NCBI GenBank assembly: GCA_038373865.1
Contig: JAXGGA010005612.1
Coordinates: 1-64,000 of the forward strand
DNA length: 64,000 nucleotides
From: Uloborus plumipes
Lineage: Eukaryota > Arthropoda > Arachnida > Araneae > Uloboridae
Direction: 5' to 3'
Shown: positions 9,693-17,781 of the stretch, piece after piece
How the letters are laid out: each line of letters starts with the position of its first letter
How positions within the stretch are numbered: position 1 is the stretch's first letter
Notes under the pieces: generated by a model
Databases searched by the model: none
What the model saw: the letters and a program-made list of their open reading frames with translations, nothing else
What the model was told of the DNA's origin: nothing
Program-made: the position numbers and the translations under genes

Positions 9693-10322
9693 ATGGAATT
9701 TCCAAAGCTGCAAGTCAGCTTTACAATGGTAGCCAGTGGGCCAACCGGAAGTGGGAAAAGTCATTTCATATCAAATCTTCTGAAACATAGACATGAAATG
9801 TTTTCAAAAGTACCTGACAAAGTTGTATGGTTCTATGGTGTGTATCAGAGTTTGTATGATACGATACCGGATGTGACGTTCGTCGAAGGATTTCCTGCTA
9901 ATTATATGGACTTATTAGGAGATAATACATTGTTCATCATTGATGATTTGATGGCAGAGTGTGGAAAAAATGATGTCATCACTAAGTTATTTACTCGAGG
10001 CAGTCATCATCTCAACATTTCAGTTATATTCATAACGCAAAATTTCTTTCACAAGGGAAAAGAAATGCGTGAAATTACTTTAAATGCACATTATATCCTC
10101 CTTTTCAAAAATAGGAGAGATTTGAGTCAGGTGACTCATTTAGGAAACCAGATTTTTCCAAGACATTTGAAATTTTTCCAAGAAGTGTTTGAAGACGCGA
10201 CCAAGAAAAAGTTTTCTTATCTCTTGATCGACTTGAGAAATGAAACACCCGAACCAATGAGATTACGCACAAATATTCTTCCCTATGAGACTCAGTATAT
10301 ATATCAGAGAAGAGCAGTATAA
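9693..10322 (+). CDS. ATPase: Genome-packaging ATPase (FtsK/HerA type)
   Basis: The 209-residue protein is counted from the ATG at 9693 (MEFPKLQVSF), chosen because family members start near MEFP and its context is strong. An upstream in-frame ATG at 9660 would add 11 hydrophobic residues. Walker A is GPTGSGKS (16-23). Walker B is LFIIDD (80-85). A sensor-like SVIFITQNFF follows near 110-119, ending in the Gln-containing motif typical of A32/FtsK-like packaging enzymes. The role is to pump the linear genome into preformed capsids. The stop codon lies within a TATAAAA. The frame is complete, and gene order (protease then ATPase) is normal for Polintons. Confidence 0.9.
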   Translation: MEFPKLQVSFTMVASGPTGSGKSHFISNLLKHRHEMFSKVPDKVVWFYGVYQSLYDTIPDVTFVEGFPANYMDLLGDNTLFIIDDLMAECGKNDVITKLFTRGSHHLNISVIFITQNFFHKGKEMREITLNAHYILLFKNRRDLSQVTHLGNQIFPRHLKFFQEVFEDATKKKFSYLLIDLRNETPEPMRLRTNILPYETQYIYQRRAV

Positions 10323-10333
10323 AACAGACATGC

Positions 10334-10340
10334 TATAAAT
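10334..10340 (+). promoter_or_regulatory. TATA-like box before the 117-residue gene
   Basis: TATAAAT lies 21 nt before the ATG at 10361 and has the same CTATAAATA context as the motif at 6643-6651. A second TATAAAA at 10318 overlaps the ATPase stop. Candidate only. Confidence 0.3.
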
Positions 10341-10360
10341 AATGTGAATCATTTTCAATC

Positions 10361-10714
10361 ATGACAATCACGAAGCAACAGCTGAACGAGTTACATCTCT
10401 TGCAAATTTGTCCTGCAAAACTTCAGAAAGAGTTGTTGAAAAATATTGATATAGGTTGTATCAAAGCAATATGCGAGTGCAGTCATAATTTACTCTGTGG
10501 AAATATACCTATTTCGAAACATCAAAAGAAGAAATTATCAAAGCATAAGACGACCCTTCGCAAGTTGGCGAATAAAAAATTAGCTTTAGCTAAAAAACGA
10601 AAGTTGGTCGTTCAAAAAGGTGGCTTTCTTAGCTTTCTCATTCCTGCTGCCGTGAATATATTATCATCCATTTTCGGAAATGGAGCACGCCAAGAAATAC
10701 GCCCTGATTCCTGA
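10361..10714 (+). CDS. Polinton-associated small basic protein with hydrophobic tail
   Basis: The protein has 117 residues. A helical N-terminal half includes a Cys-rich IGCIKAICECSHNLLCGN segment (31-48). A Lys/Arg-rich helix follows (55-86). Then comes a Gly-Gly hinge and a hydrophobic stretch, FLSFLIPAAVNILSSIFG (89-106). This order (ICECAxNxLxGN, basic helix, GG, hydrophobic tail) recurs in animal Polinton gene clusters, but I know no tested function. The tail could be membrane-active, as in adenoviral pVI; that is inference. I104-F-G-N107 followed by G108 fits the adenain consensus. It overlaps the next gene by 35 bp. Confidence 0.65.
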   Translation: MTITKQQLNELHLLQICPAKLQKELLKNIDIGCIKAICECSHNLLCGNIPISKHQKKKLSKHKTTLRKLANKKLALAKKRKLVVQKGGFLSFLIPAAVNILSSIFGNGARQEIRPDS

Positions 10715-11327
10715 AGAAATGGTGTCAAAGCATACGGTTACACCTAAGCAGTTGAGTGAACTTGATACACAGATGATGAATATTTTGCAAAGCAATCTTG
10801 ATGAACATGAAAAATTGGCAAAGTATACAGAATTACTGCAAAAGAAATTGAATCTAGCAGAAAACAATCCTCCTTGGACCCCACCTCGAGAAGAAGAAGA
10901 AAGAAAAACAGAAGAAAACCGCCAGCAGTATGAACCCACCATATTCAGCACTATTAATAAACAATATTTGAATCAAGCCCAGAACTTGATGGATATTATG
11001 AAAAGGCGTCCGGATATTCTCACCTGGAATGATAAGGGTGAAGTCATTTACAAACATCAGAAGATTGAACATTCGAATATTGCTGATTTATTAAATTTAA
11101 TTTTCAGCCACAAGAAAAAAACTGTTGATGTGCCTTGGTCACATGAATTTTTAAATTCATTGCAAGAAATGAATGTCCCTAAATTTTTTGTGAAGAATAA
11201 AAATCTATACGAGAAGAAAATTGTCACTGAAGAATCAGATGTGAAACCTGTTCTTACACCTAAACTTGTAAATTCTCTTCCAAGAAGGAAGCGAAAATCA
11301 AATGCAAAATGGGATAATATGTATTAA
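10680..11327 (+). CDS. Element-specific protein, function unknown
   Basis: This is a 215-residue hydrophilic protein starting MEHAKKYALIPEEMV. Residues 25-60 are predicted coiled coil or helical (heptad-like Leu spacing in DEHEKLAKYTELLQKKLNL). A Pro/Glu/Arg-rich linker follows at 62-82. The second half has the pattern DILTWNDKGEVIYK (about 111-124) and SNIADLLNLIFSH. This resembles an unnamed protein I associate with arthropod Polintons, in which a target-strand or substrate segment precedes a basic C-terminus (PRRKRKS). It is the last gene on the + strand. Its start overlaps the preceding gene by 35 bp. Its stop lies in AATAAA at 11326-11331. Confidence 0.65.
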   Translation: MEHAKKYALIPEEMVSKHTVTPKQLSELDTQMMNILQSNLDEHEKLAKYTELLQKKLNLAENNPPWTPPREEEERKTEENRQQYEPTIFSTINKQYLNQAQNLMDIMKRRPDILTWNDKGEVIYKHQKIEHSNIADLLNLIFSHKKKTVDVPWSHEFLNSLQEMNVPKFFVKNKNLYEKKIVTEESDVKPVLTPKLVNSLPRRKRKSNAKWDNMY

Positions 11328-11331
11328 TAAA
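11326..11331 (+). terminator. Poly(A) signal ending the rightward genes
   Basis: AATAAA overlaps the TAA stop of the 215-residue gene and faces the minus-strand signal at 11426-11431. Confidence 0.55.
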
Positions 11332-11425
11332 AAAGTTATTATTATTGAATCATTGCCTCATCATTGACTTTTTCATCATTTTGATTAAATGAAAACAGAG
11401 AAACAAAGTTAAAGGAAATAATACA

Positions 11426-11431
11426 TTTATT
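11426..11431 (-). terminator. Poly(A) signal of the AlkB-fusion gene
   Basis: TTTATT on + (AATAAA on -) lies 32 nt beyond the stop of the convergent gene. Confidence 0.5.
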
Positions 11432-11462
11432 ATTCATTCACAATAATATTTGGAAAAAGTAC

Positions 11463-13265
11463 TTACAAATCATCCATTCGAGCTTTCAAATACTCCACAT
11501 TCATTTTTTGAATTTCGTTATCACTCATTTTCACCTTAGTAGCCAAATCATTTACAAGTTTTAAAAAGTCAATACAAATGAAAATGTTATCATCCATTGT
11601 GTAATATTTTTCTTTAACTGTTAATGACATGCATTCATGTCGCTTCTGTGAGGGATGATTATGTTTACATCCTGTGCACTCATAGTTCATGTTAATGCAT
11701 GCTCGCATTTCGGTGATAAAACAGTCAAAGATAATTTCAAATGTTTCTACTTCATCAGCAGGATTTTGAAAAACTTGCATTTCTTCGCATTTTAACATTT
11801 GTCGGAAATGGTCAAATACTGCCTCTAAAATTTTTTCATCAAAAATCATATTATCATCCTTTATTTTCTTTATATTGTATTCACTGAGGACGATACATCC
11901 TTTTTTCATCGAGAATTCTTCGACGGTTTCTACAAGTTGATAAATTTCACAGTCACCATTTCTACAAATAACAAGTGCATCGTTTCCTGCTACAAAGTTG
12001 CTGCTGGAGTATCTGGAATTGTATTCCCATATTTTTCTCTGAAAATGAAGCCAACTTAGTGGTTGAAAATTAATTTTTACACCTGAAGCACTATTTTCAA
12101 GCACAATCGCGATTTTTCCATTTTTTCGTAAACACACATTTATTTGGTGATCATTATCGAGCTCCAAAACGTTTAAGTTGCGCTCGTCAAAACGATTGAA
12201 GGCATTTTGTAAGAATACATCAAGCCAATCCACTGATTGTTCACGAGAGGATGGCTGAGAAGACGCTTTAAACACTGTATCACTTGGAGAGGAACTTTGC
12301 ACGGATTCGGTCTGGTTTGTTGAAGACACAGGGGGTAAAGGAAGAGGTTTCTCTAATGCTGGAACTTCAATCTTTTCCGCTCGGACACACGTCTCCGCTG
12401 GGTTGACCAAGGGCTCACCCATCTCCGCTGGGATGCGTGTCTCTGCTGGGGTGCATGTCTCCGCTGGGGCGCACATCGTCGTCGAGGCATTCTCGAGGTT
12501 TGATCCTCCGCTTTTAAAAACAGCTTGAGGGAGGGTAGTTATACGGGGAACTTTTCTTCGACGTGGAGAGCTAGTCGATACAATTTCCATTTCAGGCTGA
12601 TTGAAGAGAGGGAAATCATCCAAAGTCCACGTCTCGGACCATGAACGTTTCGCTGCAGGTGGGGTCACATCACTCATGATGTTTCGAAAGGTGATGCTGA
12701 TCCTCGGCAGAGTTACAGTTCTGTTGGGTTTAATCCCATGGGTGAAGAGTTCATTGGTTGGGGGTAGCATAACATATAAACTGCCATGGTGACACTCTAA
12801 TTCTTGAGGTTGAAATCCGGATCTTTCAAAGGAGAGGGTTCTGGAGGCTCCAAAGTTGACACATGCAACACCGCTGGATGGATCAATGCTCTTCTCATTG
12901 TCTTTATGCTGTCCGAGAGCTGCACTTCCATCTGGGTAGAAATTGAGCAGGGCATAGTTGTATGACTTTCCCGTAGTTTTTTCAACATCCTCTTTAATTT
13001 TCATCATCATCGGATTCCATATATGAGCCGGATTCGAGGTGCCGGAGTAACGATAGTCCAGTCCTTCATCACCAAAGGCATACGATTTGCGTTTCGGTGT
13101 ATAATGTCTTCCGTACACCACAACGTTAATGGGTTGAAATGGGATATTTAAAAGTTCATTGAATATAGCATCAGCTTCTGTACGAGTGTAAAAGCGTTCT
13201 TTAACTTGAACGTTCAGGGCATTTGAAGACAGCGTGTAATCCATTTTCAATTTCTCAAACAGCAT
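11463..13265 (-). CDS. AlkB-type Fe(II)/2-oxoglutarate dioxygenase fused to an unknown C-terminal region
   Basis: The protein has 600 residues from ATG 13265 (MLFEKLKMD). Residues about 10-200 form an ALKBH2/3-like domain. The substrate-lid pattern TPKRKSYAFGDEGLDYRYSG is followed by LLNFYPDG, then H120-K-D122, H176 and R188-x5-R194 (RISITFR). These are the two Fe-binding His, the Fe-binding Asp and the 2-oxoglutarate-binding Arg, so catalysis looks possible. Such enzymes remove 1-methyladenine or 3-methylcytosine from nucleic acid. Residues about 215-345 are a low-complexity linker with an NLS-like PRRRKVPR and short repeats of PAET. Residues 345-600 look folded and unrecognised, with C530, C533, H535, H537, H543 and C545 as a possible zinc site (CTGCKHNHPSQKRHEC). 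The gene occupies the place where a polymerase gene would be expected. Confidence 0.85.
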   Translation of the reverse strand: MLFEKLKMDYTLSSNALNVQVKERFYTRTEADAIFNELLNIPFQPINVVVYGRHYTPKRKSYAFGDEGLDYRYSGTSNPAHIWNPMMMKIKEDVEKTTGKSYNYALLNFYPDGSAALGQHKDNEKSIDPSSGVACVNFGASRTLSFERSGFQPQELECHHGSLYVMLPPTNELFTHGIKPNRTVTLPRISITFRNIMSDVTPPAAKRSWSETWTLDDFPLFNQPEMEIVSTSSPRRRKVPRITTLPQAVFKSGGSNLENASTTMCAPAETCTPAETRIPAEMGEPLVNPAETCVRAEKIEVPALEKPLPLPPVSSTNQTESVQSSSPSDTVFKASSQPSSREQSVDWLDVFLQNAFNRFDERNLNVLELDNDHQINVCLRKNGKIAIVLENSASGVKINFQPLSWLHFQRKIWEYNSRYSSSNFVAGNDALVICRNGDCEIYQLVETVEEFSMKKGCIVLSEYNIKKIKDDNMIFDEKILEAVFDHFRQMLKCEEMQVFQNPADEVETFEIIFDCFITEMRACINMNYECTGCKHNHPSQKRHECMSLTVKEKYYTMDDNIFICIDFLKLVNDLATKVKMSDNEIQKMNVEYLKARMDDL

Positions 13266-13780
13266 AAAACTAGCAACTGAACACAACGAAATCAGGAGTC
13301 AGAATGAATTTTTATCATGAAAATGGTCACAAAGAGATATCAGTTCGTGGCGCTGCAGTCGGATTGATTAAACATCACGTGTCATTTAATCTCAAGATAA
13401 TCACAAGAAAGTATGTGTAATCTCTTATCACATGAGGTGGGGACCCACTCTTGTTGACATTGAATCATCGACCTCTGACCGCAAGCTTATCAATATCATC
13501 CGGTGAACAATCATGTGGGTACGTGTAATCAACATTGTATCTGAACTCACTACTCTGATAAAAACTGTAACTGCGAAATTAGAGAAAATATTTAAATTTT
13601 CAAATGTTCGAAATTAATTTAATTTGTCAAATTACTAATTAAATTTTGTATGCAAATTAACTTCATTGAGTAATGAACAGAAAAAAATTAATTTTCATTG
13701 AGAAAGTATGATTTCGGTTTGAAAAATAAATCAAGTTCAAAGAAATAATTAGATTTGAAAAAAAAAAAATAAATCCCCGT

Positions 13781-13841
13781 CAACAGATGGCACCATCATC
13801 GTTCTTTAACACTGAAAATTATATTGAGATTCATTTAAACC
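13781..13841 (-). repeat. Subterminal inverted repeat block, right
   Basis: It is the inverted partner of 5279-5339, 61 bp with about four mismatches. It is separated from the right terminal repeat by 357 bp, against 23 bp on the left, so the right end carries extra sequence. Confidence 0.8.
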
Positions 13842-13863
13842 TTTACTTGAGTGAAAGCATTGG

Positions 13864-13937
13864 TGGCTCAATTGACAAAGCGCGCGGTCAATTGAAGCAT
13901 CAATACTTTTTGGATTCGAAGGCCGCATGTTCGAAAC
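13864..13937 (+). other. tRNA-like internal promoter pair (A box and B box)
   Basis: TGGCTCAATTG (13864) fits the A-box pattern TRGYNNARNNG. GTTCGAAAC (13929) fits the B-box core. The acceptor side shows ATTGG paired with CCAAT, but the T and anticodon stems do not fold well. This is a decayed tRNA, a SINE head or chance; it is not called as a functional tRNA. Confidence 0.25.
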
Positions 13938-14198
13938 TCACCCCAATCAGCGAAAAATATTCAAAGTCCCGAAATGAAAAAAAAGAATTAAATTCGTTCA
14001 CTCAATAGATGGCGCCATGAGCGCCTAGAATAAAATTAAATTCCAGAAAATATTCAGAGTCAGTAAAATAAAATAAAGTAATCTTAAGGTTAAACAAAAT
14101 CCTCGTAGATGGCGCCACGATTGAAATTAACTCTGTAAAATATTACACAAGTGTTGCCATTCCCTAAAAGAGAAACTCTGGTTGCTACGGTGATCTCC

Positions 14199-14587
14199 TG
14201 TTGCCATTCAAAGAAACCTAAATATTTGGTTGTCATAGCAACCAGATCATCACCTTGTAGTCTTGCGTAAGCAAGAACGTGTTGCCAACCGAAAACTCCC
14301 GGCGGCCCCAAAAACGCAACAAGTGTTGCCATTCAAAGAAACCTAAATATTTGGTTGTCATAACAACCAGAAAAGGTGTTGCCATTCGAAAAAAAGCCTC
14401 ATAACCTTCTTCAACGTGTAAAACTCCCGGCGGCCCTGAAAACAACTCAACCCCAAGCAGCAGCCCCTAAACAACTCAACCCAGGGTGGGGGAGGTGCAG
14501 GTGGGGGGAGGAAGTGTTGGGAGGTGCAGGACCCTGCACACCCTGCACCTGCACCTCCTGCGGCAGAAACGGCCTTTTAACACTACT
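14199..14587 (-). repeat. Right terminal inverted repeat, 389 bp
   Basis: It is the inverted partner of 4867-5255 with one mismatch noticed. It ends in CACTACT next to the right CACGGG duplication. Confidence 0.93.
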
Positions 14588-14593
14588 CACGGG
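14588..14593. repeat. Right target-site duplication CACGGG
   Basis: An exact copy of 4861-4866. Confidence 0.93.
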
Positions 14594-14963
14594 TATCGCG
14601 GATAACGAAAAAAAGCTAAAAATAAGTAATAAAAAGAATATAAAAATTGTGTTTTGCTTAAAATTAATCGTATTGTGCATAAAAAGTATTACAAACAATG
14701 AAGATAAGAACAGGATTACACATAACATACCAAACTTAATTTTGCTGTAAAAAAAACGAGACCCTTGCGGATAATAATTGCCGAAAAAGGGGGGGGGGTG
14801 CTATTTTGAAGTGCGTCCTTTGGAGGTTTGGGTTAGCGCCCTCATGGGGGAGCCAGTCCGCCCCTGGAAGCAGCCTAGAAATTGATTGTGTCTAATCAGT
14901 GAACAAACGCAATAGGATATTTGTTTTAAACCCAAGTTTTATTGAGGAATCTTCATATTATGG
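14594..14963. other. Flanking old repeat, no gene
   Basis: It continues the sequence interrupted by the Polinton (GCGGATAACG and a later GCGGATAATAATTG suggest an old inverted-repeat element). It ends with a poly-G tract and a hAT-end-like AGCCAGTCCGCCCCTGG. No coding signal. Confidence 0.5.
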
Positions 14964-16358
14964 CATGGGCGCCCATAAGGGGGGGCTCGAGGCCCCCCCC
15001 CCCTTGGAAATTAGAACTTTTTTTGCTTTCAGTACTTTTTTTAGGAAAACATTTTTTCTTCACTCATTAATGAATAAGTCATTAAAAATGCCAAATTTTA
15101 ATAACTGTAATCAGCACTGAAATCGCTTTCAGAATTATAACATTGTGTCTCTTCCTACATCCTTACATGGAAAAACAAAGGCAGATTCATGGGTCAACTG
15201 ACGGCAGATTCGCATGGAAAATTCCCCCATGTCTGCGAACTAGCAATTAAGAAAAAAAGTGGGCCGATCCGAGGATGACAAGACAATTCGACCTTTTCTA
15301 GAATTTGGAGAAAAGAAAAAATTCTTTTTTTTTCTGTCACATTACAAAATAGTCCAGGAGAGGGGGGGGGGCACGGGCCCGGTCCTGTTCTAGAGTCTTT
15401 AAAAATCATTAAATACCTTTTTGAAACTCCTTAAAAAGTGCTTCAATTATATATTCAATTATATAATTCAATTATATATATTTCTTATCAAATAAATATA
15501 CTTTATTTTTTATTAAAAAATATTATTCTCTCGTCAATCATTTTAAAAATCTTTACACTATTTCTTTTAAAGGATTTTAGGCGTTTCATACTATTGGTCA
15601 TTGTCTATTGAGTGCTGTTTCTGTCGGTGAGTTGGGAAACTGATTAAAAACAACTACGTAACTATACTGAAAATCGATGTAAGAAAGTGATTTTTGTTTA
15701 TATTTTCTCCTCCCTCGCTCTTCCTCTCTCGATTAATGTTAATTGTTTGTTTAACTACAAAAAAAAGAAAAAAAATTTTGATTGACCTTAGTTTGCAAAA
15801 GAATGCAGAACTTATAAATTTTTTGTTTGTCTATTTTTCCAACATATTTTTGATATTCCAATTGCCCCATACAAGGCCTCAAAATGCAGAATTTTAAAAC
15901 TCTTTTTCAAAAATGTCCAAGGGACACCGGACTCGCAAAAATTGCGAATATTCTACCCCATTTAAAAGAGTTCATTGCATCTTTCTTTTGATACCCTACC
16001 CCAATAAAGGTCAGTACAAACAATTAGCAACAAAAATATAAATTAAATAAAAATCACACACAAGAAACAGCAAGGGGAGGAGGAATCAGTGAGAAAAAAG
16101 ACTCATAACACACAAAAAATGTGTTTGTTTGGTCAATGTGCGAAATGGGCCTTCTCCGAAATGTTTTTCTGGATACGGCCTTGCGACGCACATAATGCAT
16201 TATCTGTAAGCAGTCAAAATGTGTTTGGTAATCTCAACAACAATTAAGTCAGAGTAAATTACAAAAATTTATGTCTTAGCGAGTCTAGTACTTTAATATT
16301 CTTAGTAAACTCAAGCAAAACTTTCTCAAGCAAAAACACACACACTTATATGTATATA

Positions 16359-17482
16359 CAGTCGAGTCTCCATATAACGAACACTCTATTTAGCGAAGTT
16401 CTCTATATAACGAAGCATGTTCTGTGACACAGAAAGTTTTAGTAAAAAAGCATGTAAATTTGTCTCCCTTTAACGAATATCAAATGGCCAAATTTCTCTA
16501 TTGCGAAGTTTTTATGGGAGAAAGTGTCAATGTTCTGTTGAAGAAAATCAATAGTTTTCTAAAACATACGTATGTTGACGTAAGAATGTGCATTTCAGAG
16601 CTGTCTAAAGCTTGGGAATTGAATGTAAAAGTCTCAACAATTTCGAATTCATTTAGAAAAGCTGGATTTAGAAAGGGTTCATCATCACAAGAGCAAGAAC
16701 TGGAGTCTAATGTGGATAGTGAGCCGGATGTTACAGAAATTTGGGACAGTTTCTGTAAAAAGAATGGTGTTCTAGATGATGTCAGTCTAGAAGATTTTTT
16801 GGCAGTTGATTCTTGCTTATCGACTTTTAGTCACTTGACTGAAGAAGAAATTCTGGACTCAGTTTTAATGAGTAATGATTACAATTGCGAACATGAAGAG
16901 CAAGATGTAGAAATGGACTATCCATCGAAACCATCGACATATGAAATCAGAACAGCTTTTGACACCATCCGTTGCGGACTGCAATACCAAGAAAATGTTC
17001 CAGAAGAGGTGTTTAAATCACTTCACACATGTGAAGAATTTTAAGAGCAAAGTGTTTCAAAGTGCAGCAAAAAATCACGGACTATTTTCAAAGTAAAATA
17101 GTGTCGTCGACCAAGTTCAGGTTTGATTCTTTCAATTTATTAATCTAAAAATTTGCTAAAATTCATCAATTATACTACAGATGCGAGTAGCATTCCTGAT
17201 ACAATTTAATAGGTTAATAAATTAATTTAATTGGTTTTATTTCTTAACTCATTCACTGCGTTACATTTATAATTTCAAAATATGCACAGTATTTATTTCT
17301 TGATAAAATGTATTTATACTAAAAATAGTAAAGTTAGAATCAACCTAGTGTTCTACTTACACATGTACAGCCCCTATTGAAAAAATAAGCACAGAAATTT
17401 ACTATTTCCTTTATAGCGAAGTTTCTATATAACGAACCTTTTCAATGGTCCCTTGCGACTTCGTTATATGGAGACTCGACTG
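16359..17482. mobile_element. Internally deleted pogo/Tigger-type element
   Basis: The inverted ends CAGTCGAGTCTCCATATAAC and GTTATATGGAGACTCGACTG are flanked by TA dinucleotides (16357-16358 and 17483-17484). Only the C-terminal third of a transposase remains inside. The element is nested in the 14964-21044 hAT element. Confidence 0.85.
16427..17044 (+). pseudogene. Tigger/pogo transposase C-terminal fragment
   Basis: An open frame of about 205 residues without a proper ATG. It resembles the end of jerky/Tigger transposases: LSKAWELNVKVSTISNSFRK, KAGF, then an acidic region with DVTEIWDSFCK, SLEDFLAVDS and LTEEEILDSVL. The DNA-binding and DDE parts are missing through internal deletion. The frame is uninterrupted to its TAA, so it is either young or kept open by chance. 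Confidence 0.7.
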
Positions 17483-17781
17483 TATGTGGCTTGGTTCTAA
17501 AAGGGCCAATGTCAATTTTTTCACATTCTGTGTTATTTACATCAAAAGTTTCCAATTTAGTAAAACTCTAATTCTACAAAGGTCAATGCCTAATATCAAG
17601 CAAAAATTGGTTATATTTTCATTATAATGTCAGCCAATGTCATAATATTTACATAAAATAGTAACAGGTTAAAAATTGCATATGATAAAATAATGTCTCT
17701 TTACACAAACAATAAACAAATACCAAAAAATAATAATGTGAATCTTAATGTAAGAAAGTTAGCTTACAATGCTTTGCTTAA

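Larger units (their letters stand above)
13266..14198. other. Right subterminal noncoding region of the Polinton
   Basis: About 930 bp without a convincing gene. It probably holds the AlkB-gene promoter near 13300, an AT-rich stretch (13560-13780), the inverted block at 13781-13841, a tRNA-like A/B-box pair, and three copies of the 12-mer AGATGGCRCCAY (13785, 14007, 14107). The left subterminal side has one inverted copy of this motif at 5324-5335. Confidence 0.7.
4867..14587. mobile_element. Complete 9.7-kb Polinton/Maverick (adintovirus-like) element lacking PolB
   Basis: The element runs from AGTAGTGTTAAAAGG to its inverted complement and is flanked by the perfect 6-bp duplication CACGGG. 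It encodes integrase, penton-like, PX-like, major capsid, adenain-type protease, FtsK/HerA-type ATPase, two element-specific proteins and a convergent AlkB-fusion protein, all uninterrupted. Polintons are usually 15-20 kb and carry a protein-primed type B DNA polymerase. None is present here in any frame, and no gap suggests a recent deletion. Base composition is visibly less AT-rich than the host flanks. It appears to have inserted into an older repeat, whose sequence resumes after 14593. Confidence 0.93.

Noticed and set aside
13864..13937. Functional tRNA gene in the Polinton
   Set aside because: The A and B boxes match, but the anticodon and T stems do not pair, so only a tRNA-like element is reported.
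13787..14008. 73-codon open frame in the right subterminal region
   Set aside because: It overlaps the inverted block, the tRNA-like boxes and the repeated 12-mer, and has no protein-like features.
507..14866. A single ~14-kb hAT element with CAGAGGCGGACTGGCC ends enclosing the Polinton
   Set aside because: The two ends look related but the flanking octamers do not match, and several independent repeats lie between.
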